A stretch of 7,778 nt of DNA, from the NCBI GenBank assembly GCA_041180805.1, contig JBEGQX010000214.1, forward strand, positions 1 to 7,778, in the 5' to 3' direction. This stretch comes from JBEGQX01 sp041180805. Its GTDB lineage: Bacteria; Planctomycetota; Planctomycetia; Gemmatales; Gemmataceae. The position numbers were made by a program, and so were the translations under genes. A model generated the notes under the pieces. The model was given only the letters and a program-made list of their open reading frames with translations, did not search any database and was not told the origin of the DNA. The first letter of the stretch is position 1. Every line of letters begins with the position of its first letter. Below, in pieces: positions 1-6,555 of the stretch.

Positions 1-1055
1 TCATAACCGTTTGCGGAAAAGTCCCTTGCCAACCAATCGATCAACTCGGGGTGACTTGGAGGATTCTCGGAATGCATTTGGTCAAGGGGCATCACTAAAC
101 CAAAACCAAATAATCTGTTCCAGACCCTGTTCACCATATTACGGGCAAAAAACTCCTTCTCTTTTCCAGCCAACGCCGTTTCTATCAAAAGTGCCCTGGT
201 AGAAAATTTAGCCTGCGGGGGTCTTTCTTTATTTTTCTTCAATTTTTCCAGTAACTCTTTCTCCTTTTTCAATTCCTCCTTGGAAGGTTCGTTCAAACCA
301 GGGGGATTTACCGTCTTTCCGGTAAGAAACATGAAGTTGGCTTGTTTTTCCTGACCCTTATTTGGCAGGAATTTAACCACTCCGTATTCCCGCTCTGCCA
401 GAAAATCGCCCACCTCGTAAGTTCTGGAGAAGAATGATTTCATGCCATAGAAGTGATCCTGTTTCCAATCTGCAACCAAAGGATGATCGTGGCATTGCGC
501 GCAGGAAACATTTATCCCAAAAAATGCGACACTGACATCATTTGTAAGCCGGTCCAGATCCTTAACCCGGGTTTTTAAGAAATCGGAAACCCCTTTTTTG
601 GAAGCATCAGAATCATCTGCAAGAATCAATTCCTTGAAGATCTTTTCCCAAGAAAGGTTTTGTGCGGTCGCCTTCGTCAAATAATCAAGCAACCCACTTC
701 GCTGGCCTGCCATCAAGGTGATGTCCAGCTCCCTTGCAAGATGGCGATGGTAGCAATCCGACTTCATCAACCTCTCAATGGCAAGCTGTCTTTTATTCGC
801 ACTTGAGTCCTTGGCGAAGTCTTGAGCTTCCTTCAAGGTTGGTATTCTGCCATTCAGATCCAGAGTGACCCTTCTAAGCCACACAGAATCATCGCAATTT
901 TTTGCAGGAGTGATATTCTTTTCCTGCCATGATTTGGAAATGTAATGATCAATTACCTTTTCCAAAGGAGTATCCGGAGCCAAAAGGCCTTCATTGGCTC
1001 TAATTACTGAAACGCCAAAGAGAAGAAGTAGAATCGTAAATCTAAAGTATTTCAT
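1..1055 (-). CDS. Secreted DUF1549/DUF1553 protein with one CxxCH motif, C-terminus off the left edge
   Basis: The minus-strand frame is open from the ATG at 1055 to the window edge (351 complete codons plus two bases), with no stop and no frameshift. Residues 1-20 look like a Sec signal peptide: Lys2 and Arg5, a Leu-rich core at 8-17, and an I-R-A site before Asn21. DUF1549 follows, with the family signature WLRRVTLDLNGRIP at 59-72 and CAQCHDHP at 185-192 (Cys185, Cys188, His189), a possible covalent haem site. Residues 255-277 are a Lys/Glu-rich, probably helical or coiled-coil linker. DUF1553 then begins, with ARNMVNRVWNRLFGFGLV at 304-321 and PSHPELIDWLARDF at 333-346; the rest of that domain is missing. 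There is no N-terminal PSCyt1 domain, so this is a shorter subtype than the protein at 3473-6427. Its biochemical role is unknown; it is expected to be periplasmic or envelope-associated. Relatives often precede a DUF1501 gene, which would lie to the left. No good Shine-Dalgarno is visible before this ATG. Confidence 0.9.
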   Translation of the reverse strand, partial: MKYFRFTILLLLFGVSVIRANEGLLAPDTPLEKVIDHYISKSWQEKNITPAKNCDDSVWLRRVTLDLNGRIPTLKEAQDFAKDSSANKRQLAIERLMKSDCYHRHLARELDITLMAGQRSGLLDYLTKATAQNLSWEKIFKELILADDSDASKKGVSDFLKTRVKDLDRLTNDVSVAFFGINVSCAQCHDHPLVADWKQDHFYGMKSFFSRTYEVGDFLAEREYGVVKFLPNKGQEKQANFMFLTGKTVNPPGLNEPSKEELKKEKELLEKLKKNKERPPQAKFSTRALLIETALAGKEKEFFARNMVNRVWNRLFGFGLVMPLDQMHSENPPSHPELIDWLARDFSANGY

Positions 1056-1088
1056 GGTGAGATCGCCATTTAGGTTCAGCAAGGCAGG

Positions 1089-1116
1089 TTCATAAAATCT
1101 AGCATCCTTTGTTCAA
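1089..1116 (-). promoter_or_regulatory. Possible promoter for the leftmost DUF1549 gene
   Basis: On the minus strand, TTGAAC (1116-1111) is followed after 16 nt by TATGAA (1094-1089). This resembles a sigma70-type -35/-10 pair and would give a 5' leader of about 25-30 nt to the ATG at 1055. The region is AT-rich, so chance matches are likely and this is only a candidate. Confidence 0.25.
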
Positions 1117-1166
1117 AATATCCACACAATTTAAGGTTTTTGCAGGCAAAGACACCACTTTTGGCC

Positions 1167-1184
1167 TAATATCACTGAAGTGAT
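1167..1184. promoter_or_regulatory. Inverted repeat overlapping a possible -10 box upstream of the hydrolase
   Basis: ATCACT (1171-1176) and AGTGAT (1179-1184) are perfect inverted arms separated by GA. TAATAT at 1167-1172 on the plus strand resembles a -10 hexamer and overlaps the left arm, but no -35 lies at standard spacing (the nearest TTGCAG is 21 nt away). If it is the -10, transcription would begin inside or just after the repeat, which is where a repressor operator commonly sits. The arms are only 6 bp, so chance is a real alternative. Confidence 0.3.
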
Positions 1185-1196
1185 CAGACTTTTGAT

Positions 1197-1201
1197 GGGA
1201 G
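1197..1201 (+). promoter_or_regulatory. Ribosome binding site of the alpha/beta hydrolase
   Basis: GGGAG lies 9 nt before the ATG at 1211, an acceptable Shine-Dalgarno spacing. It supports that ATG as the start. Confidence 0.5.
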
Positions 1202-1210
1202 ATTCCATAA

Positions 1211-2053
1211 ATGAACGCACAACTTTTCTTAATGGGCCTGCTTTCTATACCGTATGCAGACAACATTCATGTGGAAAAGGATGTTGCCTATCTGGGTTCG
1301 GATAGGAAGGAAAAACTGGATCTTTACCTGCCGAATCCTTTAAAACCAAATACGCGTTATCCTGCGGTTGTGATTATTCATGGAGGCGGATGGACCGGAG
1401 GAGACAAAGGGGCAAAACGCGAAATTAACATTGGAACCACTCTGGCCGAGAATGGCTATGTGGCCATTAGCATCAACTACCTTTTGCAGACACCCGAAGC
1501 ACCACCCATCTGGCCCAAAAACCTTCACGATTGCAAAACTGCGGTACGCTGGCTGAGGGCAAATGCAAATAAATATCAGATTGATCCTGATAACATTGGG
1601 GTTATTGGTGGTTCTGCCGGTGGCCATCTGGCAGCCATGGTCGGCCTGACAGGCAACCACGAAAAGCTTAATCCCAGTCAACCTCTAGGAAACTTTCCCT
1701 GTACTGTGAAAGCCGTGGTGGACATGTATGGCCCGGCCGCTGATTTCAACAAAAGGGGCCTGAAGATATTGGGAAAAACTCCCGAAGAGGCGCCAAATCT
1801 ATATGCAGAGGTTTCACCGATCACCCACATTAAGAAAGATGCCCCTCCGATACTTCTTTTGCATGGAACGGCAGACAAAACAGTTCCTGTCAGTGAATCC
1901 GAAAAATTTGCCAAAGCTTTATCGGAAAAAGGAGCTCCTCACCAATTAATAATCATCGAGGGAGCACCACACACCTTTGACCTGCAGCCAAAACAAAAAG
2001 ATTTACGGCCTGTCGTGCTTGAGTTCTTCAACAAAAACCTCAAGGCCAATTAA
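1211..2053 (+). CDS. Alpha/beta hydrolase, esterase/lipase (BD-FAE-like)
   Basis: This 280-residue protein is of normal length for a single-domain esterase of the COG0657/BD-FAE group. Visible motifs are the oxyanion-hole HGGGW at 57-61, the nucleophile elbow GGSAGG at 133-138 with Ser135, the acid-bearing loop LLLHGTADKTVP at 215-226 with Asp222, and APHTF at 252-256 with His254; the catalytic triad is therefore complete. Residues 5-16 are hydrophobic and end at Tyr-Ala before Asp17, like a short signal peptide but without a basic n-region, so export is uncertain. Relatives hydrolyse carboxylic esters, including acetyl or feruloyl groups on plant polysaccharides; the substrate here cannot be read from the sequence. 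The gene is divergent from the left DUF1549 gene and convergent with the DUF1501 gene, with only 8 bp between the two stop codons. Its position among DUF1549/DUF1501 genes suggests, as inference, a shared role in polymer breakdown. Confidence 0.93.
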   Translation: MNAQLFLMGLLSIPYADNIHVEKDVAYLGSDRKEKLDLYLPNPLKPNTRYPAVVIIHGGGWTGGDKGAKREINIGTTLAENGYVAISINYLLQTPEAPPIWPKNLHDCKTAVRWLRANANKYQIDPDNIGVIGGSAGGHLAAMVGLTGNHEKLNPSQPLGNFPCTVKAVVDMYGPAADFNKRGLKILGKTPEEAPNLYAEVSPITHIKKDAPPILLLHGTADKTVPVSESEKFAKALSEKGAPHQLIIIEGAPHTFDLQPKQKDLRPVVLEFFNKNLKAN

Positions 2054-2061
2054 GCCAGCGG

Positions 2062-3468
2062 TTAGGCAAGAATGGTTTTGATGACATTCGCCTTTTCAAC
2101 CCCGGTCAGGCGAAACTCCAATCCCTGCATAGTGACAGAAAATCTCTCATGGTCAAATCCGAGCAGATGAAGGATTGTGGCATGCAAATCCCGAACATGA
2201 ACTTGGTTTTCCACCACATGGAATCCCATCTCATCTGTTTTGCCATATGTCATTCCTGATTTGATTCCTCCACCTGCCATCCAAATCGTAAAGGCCTGTG
2301 GATGGTGATCCCTTCCCTGAGACCTACCCAAAGCAGGATTGGTTTCAACCATGGGGGTTCTTCCAAATTCCCCTCCCCAAATAACCAGAGTGTCCTCCAG
2401 CAAACCCCGCCTTTTAAGATCCAGCACAAGGGCAGCGCTGCCTCGATCGGTAGCGGCGGCATTATTCCTGCAATTTCCCTCAACATTGGAATGGGCATCC
2501 CATCCCTCATGATAAAGGCTTACAAACCGAACCCCTCTTTCCACCATTCTTCTAGCCATCAGGCAGGATCTGGCAAACGATGGCTTTAAGGGATCACACC
2601 CATAAAGTTCCAGGGTTTCCTTAGTTTCCGAGGACAGGTCAAGTAGTTCAGGAGCGGATGTCTGCATCTCAAACGCCATCTCATACTGTCTGATTCTGGT
2701 AAGAATTTCCGGATCGGAATCCTTCCGATAAGCTTCCAGATTCAATGAATTCACCAGGTTAATGGTCTTCTTCTGAACGGCGGGGGATATTCCCCTTGGA
2801 TTGTACATATTAAGGATGGGGTCACCCTGATTGCGGAGGCGGACCCCTGCAAATGCACCTGGCAAAAATCCGCTGGACCAGCAAGCCGCGCCACCGCTAA
2901 TTCCCGAACCAGTGCTTAAAACCACAAATCCAGGGATATTTTTAGTTTCGGAACCCAAGCCATACAAGGTCCACGATCCAATACTTGGCCGGCCTGGTTG
3001 TTGAAAACCAGTGTTAAAGTAAATTTGGGCTGGTGCATGGTTAAACTGATCCGTGCGCATGGACTTTACAAGGCAAAGCTCATCGGCAATTTTGGAAATG
3101 TTAGGTAACACCGAAGAAATCTCTGCTCCTGATTTACCATGTTTTTGAAAGGTGAATCTTGGACCAAGAACCGCTGCATCCGGCCTTATAAACGCATACC
3201 TTTGATTCCCAATAACACTGGCAGGCAAAGGTTTTCCCTCTAGCTTCGCAAGTTCAGGTTTGTAATCGAATAATTCCAATTGGCTTGGGGCCCCAGCCAT
3301 AAACAAATGGATAACCCTCTTGGCCTTGGAAGGGTAATGGGGAACCAAACCGTTTGAATCATTATCAGCCTTCAAAGACCCTTGCAAAAGGCCCCCTAAT
3401 GCCATGGATCCCAACCCCATGGAGCAATCTCTTAAAAACCATCTTCTTGAAGCTAGATTTTTTAACAT
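2062..3468 (-). CDS. DUF1501 protein with a twin-arginine signal
   Basis: From the ATG at 3468 the protein has 468 residues, a usual DUF1501 length. The frame also opens at 3495, but 3468 is preferred because AGAGG sits 7 nt upstream and SRRWFLRD (7-14) then falls near the N-terminus as a Tat signal, followed by a Gly/Ala/Leu-rich segment at 18-30. Tat export implies folding in the cytoplasm, often with a cofactor. DUF1501 belongs to the alkaline phosphatase/sulfatase-like superfamily. Conserved blocks are HEGWDAHSN (320-328), GGEFGRTP (365-372), GRDHHP (385-390) and HVRDLHATILHLLG (424-437), whose Asp and His residues (Asp324, His326, Asp387, His388, His389, His429) are plausible metal ligands. 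The classic sulfatase CxPxR motif is not evident, so sulfatase activity should not be assumed. It is the second gene of an operon, 4 bp after the large DUF1549/DUF1553 gene. The molecular function is unknown. Confidence 0.93.
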   Translation of the reverse strand: MLKNLASRRWFLRDCSMGLGSMALGGLLQGSLKADNDSNGLVPHYPSKAKRVIHLFMAGAPSQLELFDYKPELAKLEGKPLPASVIGNQRYAFIRPDAAVLGPRFTFQKHGKSGAEISSVLPNISKIADELCLVKSMRTDQFNHAPAQIYFNTGFQQPGRPSIGSWTLYGLGSETKNIPGFVVLSTGSGISGGAACWSSGFLPGAFAGVRLRNQGDPILNMYNPRGISPAVQKKTINLVNSLNLEAYRKDSDPEILTRIRQYEMAFEMQTSAPELLDLSSETKETLELYGCDPLKPSFARSCLMARRMVERGVRFVSLYHEGWDAHSNVEGNCRNNAAATDRGSAALVLDLKRRGLLEDTLVIWGGEFGRTPMVETNPALGRSQGRDHHPQAFTIWMAGGGIKSGMTYGKTDEMGFHVVENQVHVRDLHATILHLLGFDHERFSVTMQGLEFRLTGVEKANVIKTILA

Positions 3469-3472
3469 GTGA

Positions 3473-6427
3473 TTACCTCTTGGTGATTGCCTCATCCAGA
3501 TTCAGCAGAGCTCTGGCAACAACAATCCAGGCAGCCGTCCTTGAATCACCCTTTTGGTTGGTAATTATTTTGACTTCCATTTGGTTTGAATCGAGTTGCT
3601 TAAGAACTTCACCGTGAAAATCCAGCAACTTTATTAGTTCTGAAGAAGATGGCTGTCTTGTGAGTATGCTCATGTAAAGATGATTTATTATTTGCGCGTC
3701 ATCTTTGATGGTTTTCGATGCCTGGGTTCCCAAATACTCGGCAGCCTCCATAACAACCGGGTCATTCATCATTGACAAGGCCTGCAGGGGTGAATTTGAA
3801 ACTTCTCTTCTTGCCACGCAAGACTCGCCAGTCGGGCCGTCGAAGGTGGAGAACATGGCATAAGGAGCGGTTCTTTTCACAAAGGTATACAACCCTCTTC
3901 GAAACCTATCTTCACCATTACTGGTATTCCAAGCCAGTTTACCATAAGTTCCCTCATTGGTGACCCCAGCCGGCTGTGGAGGAAAAACACCAGGCCCCCC
4001 TATTTTAAAACTCAACAAACCCGAAGTTGCCAGGATCGAATCCCTGATAACCTCAGCCTCAAGGCGGTTTCTCGGATAAACATTAATTAATCTTAAGTTT
4101 GCCATCTGGCCATCTTTTCTGAAAGATGCCTGACGATAAGTGGCACTTAGAACAATGGTCCTATGGAGGTTTTTCACGGACCAACCAGAACTTCTGAAAT
4201 CATTTGCAAGCCAGTCAAGCAACTCTGGATGGGTGGGATATTCCCCCTGAATACCGAAGTCTTCCAAGGTTTTCACCAATCCTGTACCAAAAAATGCCTG
4301 CCAGTGTCGGTTGACTACCACCCTTGCGGTGAGGGGATTATCATTTGAAAACAGCCACCTGGCAAACTGCAAGCGATCAGCGTTTTTAAGCTTGTCACTT
4401 TCAAATAAAGAGAGCAAATCAGCATCCACTTTTTCTTTCGGACTTAAGAATTCACCCCGGTGATAGACAAATGTGGATCTCTTGTGGGTAGCGGGCCTCT
4501 CCTTAAGAACAAGGGAGGTCAGCCCGGATTTTTTTGGATTTTCCAACTGTTGGAGTTCAAGAACATCTTTTTTGAATTCATCCTTGGAACCAAGGTAGTG
4601 GATTAACGTGTGGATCTTTAATTCTTGAGGCAGTTCCGAAAGGATTTCACTCTGTACTTTTTCAGGAAGCGATGAAGCTTTTGGATTCAGCCTATTCGTG
4701 ACAGAAAACCGAAATCGCCCCAAAGGACATGCGTAATGTCTGCCGAAAGTCATCTTAATCTTTAGCTTTTCCCCACTGGCTGGCAACTTATCCAATTCAA
4801 ATACCGCCTCATGCCTCTGCCCGAACAATCCGGCACACGACCATCCCGTTTGAAAGTCGCCATCCACAGCCTGTGCAGCACCAGCCCGCCCGTTTCCAAA
4901 ATGGTTTTTGAAGTAGCTTTCCGAGGCATTTGCCAGAAGGATTTTGCGGCCCCCCAAGAAGGCTTCTATCTCTCCCAAAAAGAAATCCCCTCTCGGGCCC
5001 TCATAATCACACATCCCAGGGCCGTTTGAGGGAAGCGATGAATCCGGCAAAACCTCAAGCCTTATTCCGCTGACATCCTTAAAGTCACCCTCAAATTCCA
5101 ACTCATAAACATCCTGCTTTGATATATCACCATGACCAAGAATGGATCCATCTTCGAGCTTATTTAGTTGAATTAAACCGCCGTTCATTTTTAAGGGAAC
5201 GATGGTTCTCCAGCTAGCCAGTTTTTCTTTCTGCTGCAAACACCATGCATCAAATAAGTTCTTGTCTTGATCCTTTATGGTTTGAAGCCACCTCTCAGAA
5301 ATGGCTTTTTGCTTTTGGATGTATTGCTGATTTGACGATTTGGAGAAAACCTGATTTTGAACGCCAACATCCATCTCAACATCATCGGCATTATTAAGAA
5401 ATGCCATCAGGGAATAGTAATCATGATGAGTGATTGGATCATACTTGTGGGTATGGCACTGCGCGCAATTCAATGTCAGCCCCAACCAAGTGGCGGCAGT
5501 GGTGTTCACCCTGTCCACCATGGCATAGTAACGAAACTCCAGCGGATCAATGCCGCCTTCCTCATTTAACATGGTGTTTCTGTGAAAACCTGTTGCGACA
5601 ATGTTTTCCTGCCGGCCATGGGAATCCATATCTCCCGCCAACTGCAAGATTGAGAATTGATCGAAAGAAAGGTCCCTATTCAGGGCATTGATCACCCAAT
5701 CCCTCCAGGGCCAAATTGAACGGTAACGATCCTTTTCATAACCATTCGTATCGGCATATCTGGCTAGGTCCATCCACCTTCGGGCCCATCTTTCACCATA
5801 ACTGGGAGAAGCGAGCAGTTTCTCCACCAGTTTTTCGTAACTATCCGTGGAGGTGTCGGAAGCAAAGGACATTGCCTGCTCTGGGGTGGGGGGCAAACCG
5901 ATCAGATCCAAATAAAGCCTTCGAACAAGAGTAAGCTTGTCAGCTTCCGGGGCAGGGCTTAAGCCATTTGCACGATGCTTCTCGTAGACAAAACTATCTA
6001 TGGGACTTTTGACCCATGGCGCATTTGAATTTTGGGGAATGGAAACGGGCTTGAGATTTTCAAAAGACCAGTGCTTTTCATATTTGCCACCCTGTTCTAT
6101 CCATTTTTTTATAAGCCCTTTTTCCTTATTTGTGAGAATTATTCTGGTTGACAATGGAGGCATTATCAAATTTTGCTCGGAAGCGATAATCCTTTGATAG
6201 ATTTCGCTTTCATCGGTTTTTCCTGGAACCAACGCTGGCTTGCCAGATCTTCCGCCTTTAAGAGCAGAATTTCCCTGGTCCAACCGCAATTTTCCTTTCC
6301 TACTCTCCTCATCAATTCCATGGCATTTCAGGCACTTCTGGGAAAGGATTGGCATGATATCACGATCAAAACTTACAAGGCCATCTCCCAAGATTGCGAA
6401 AACTGATATTAGAAACTGATTTATCAT
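3473..6427 (-). CDS. PSCyt1-DUF1549-DUF1553 (PSD1) large secreted protein with two CxxCH motifs
   Basis: From the ATG at 6427 this is 984 residues, typical for full-length proteins of this class. The frame extends to a TTG at 6433, but GGAG would be only 1 nt from that TTG and is 7 nt from the ATG. A hydrophobic stretch at 5-14 may be a weak signal peptide, with no basic n-region. PSCyt1 follows: CLKCHG (Cys32, Cys35, His36) and MPP with Met89, a likely distal haem ligand. DUF1549 spans about 135-345, with RRLYLDLIGLPPTPEQ (169-184) and a second motif CAQCHTHKYDP (Cys321, Cys324, His325). Residues about 410-580 form a beta-rich insert resembling discoidin/carbohydrate-binding modules (DVYELEFEGD, GDFFLGEIEAF, AVDGDFQTGW). 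DUF1553 spans about 665-980, with RVVVNRHWQAFFGTGLV (702-718), YPTHPELLDWLANDF (730-744), FDGPTGESCVARREVSNS (862-879) and the end motif LLNLDEAITKR. It is first in an operon with DUF1501. Haem binding and sugar binding are inferences; the family's reaction is unknown. Confidence 0.94.
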   Translation of the reverse strand: MINQFLISVFAILGDGLVSFDRDIMPILSQKCLKCHGIDEESRKGKLRLDQGNSALKGGRSGKPALVPGKTDESEIYQRIIASEQNLIMPPLSTRIILTNKEKGLIKKWIEQGGKYEKHWSFENLKPVSIPQNSNAPWVKSPIDSFVYEKHRANGLSPAPEADKLTLVRRLYLDLIGLPPTPEQAMSFASDTSTDSYEKLVEKLLASPSYGERWARRWMDLARYADTNGYEKDRYRSIWPWRDWVINALNRDLSFDQFSILQLAGDMDSHGRQENIVATGFHRNTMLNEEGGIDPLEFRYYAMVDRVNTTAATWLGLTLNCAQCHTHKYDPITHHDYYSLMAFLNNADDVEMDVGVQNQVFSKSSNQQYIQKQKAISERWLQTIKDQDKNLFDAWCLQQKEKLASWRTIVPLKMNGGLIQLNKLEDGSILGHGDISKQDVYELEFEGDFKDVSGIRLEVLPDSSLPSNGPGMCDYEGPRGDFFLGEIEAFLGGRKILLANASESYFKNHFGNGRAGAAQAVDGDFQTGWSCAGLFGQRHEAVFELDKLPASGEKLKIKMTFGRHYACPLGRFRFSVTNRLNPKASSLPEKVQSEILSELPQELKIHTLIHYLGSKDEFKKDVLELQQLENPKKSGLTSLVLKERPATHKRSTFVYHRGEFLSPKEKVDADLLSLFESDKLKNADRLQFARWLFSNDNPLTARVVVNRHWQAFFGTGLVKTLEDFGIQGEYPTHPELLDWLANDFRSSGWSVKNLHRTIVLSATYRQASFRKDGQMANLRLINVYPRNRLEAEVIRDSILATSGLLSFKIGGPGVFPPQPAGVTNEGTYGKLAWNTSNGEDRFRRGLYTFVKRTAPYAMFSTFDGPTGESCVARREVSNSPLQALSMMNDPVVMEAAEYLGTQASKTIKDDAQIINHLYMSILTRQPSSSELIKLLDFHGEVLKQLDSNQMEVKIITNQKGDSRTAAWIVVARALLNLDEAITKR
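3476..3480 (-). promoter_or_regulatory. Ribosome binding site that fixes the DUF1501 start
   Basis: AGAGG on the minus strand forms the last codons of the upstream gene, directly before its TAA (3475-3473), and lies 7 nt before the ATG at 3468. Ribosomes ending the upstream gene would be released onto this site, so the two proteins are probably translationally coupled. Confidence 0.6.
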
Positions 6428-6434
6428 TTTCAAA

Positions 6435-6438
6435 CTCC
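6435..6438 (-). promoter_or_regulatory. Ribosome binding site that fixes the start of the large DUF1549/DUF1553 gene
   Basis: GGAG on the minus strand lies 7 nt before the ATG at 6427 and only 1 nt before the in-frame TTG at 6433. This argues for ATG, giving a protein two residues shorter than the longest frame. Confidence 0.55.
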
Positions 6439-6454
6439 GAAGTATTTCAATCGG

Positions 6455-6483
6455 ATTGTGGCGAAGAATATTTTATTGGTCAA
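6455..6483 (-). promoter_or_regulatory. Candidate sigma70-type promoter of the DUF1549/DUF1553-DUF1501 operon
   Basis: TTGACC (6483-6478, 5 of 6 to the -35 consensus) and CACAAT (6460-6455, 4 of 6 to the -10 consensus) are separated by exactly 17 nt on the minus strand. The predicted leader to the ATG at 6427 is about 20 nt and contains the GGAG site. Of the promoter candidates in the window this has the best geometry. Confidence 0.45.
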
Positions 6484-6497
6484 CCCTTTAGATGCAC

Positions 6498-6528
6498 TTA
6501 AAGTCTTTGACTATGAATGATTTATAAA
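6498..6528 (+). promoter_or_regulatory. Possible promoter of the exonuclease-ligase genes
   Basis: TATAAA at 6523-6528 resembles a -10 box, with TTAAAG (6498-6503) 19 nt upstream as a poor -35 at long spacing. A TTGACT at 6507-6512 is a better -35 but has no good -10 at 16-18 nt. If TATAAA is used, transcription starts near 6535, downstream of the ATG at 6517 and just before the ATG at 6556. Confidence 0.25.
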
Positions 6529-6555
6529 GTTTCATCTCAAAACAGGCTTGGCGAA

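Larger units (their letters stand above)
1056..1210. other. Divergent intergenic region (155 bp)
   Basis: This gap separates the starts of the minus-strand DUF1549 gene and the plus-strand hydrolase, so it must hold both promoters unless the genes are transcribed from elsewhere. I see an AT-rich centre (about 1091-1140), weak promoter-like hexamers and one perfect inverted repeat at 1171-1184. There is no convincing small gene or structured RNA. Confidence 0.6.

Noticed and set aside
11..202. Short plus-strand frame near the left edge
   Set aside because: It is antisense to the conserved DUF1553 segment of the left gene and has no support of its own.
185..400. AT-rich, homopolymer-rich stretch in the left gene considered as a possible frameshift or degraded region
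   Set aside because: Codon-by-codon translation on the minus strand stays open and encodes a Lys/Glu-rich linker leading directly into the DUF1553 motif, so the gene is intact.
1340..1914. Two minus-strand open frames opposite the alpha/beta hydrolase
   Set aside because: Both are antisense to the HGGGW and GGSAGG motif regions and their translations show no domain-like pattern.
2302..2589. Open plus-strand frame of 95 codons inside the DUF1501 gene
   Set aside because: It is antisense to strongly conserved DUF1501 motifs (GGEFGRTP, GRDHHP), its translation resembles no family, and it has no ribosome binding site.
2062..3468. Considered calling the DUF1501 gene a sulfatase
   Set aside because: The family is in the same superfamily, but the formylglycine-type CxPxR motif is not evident; DUF1501 is the supportable call.
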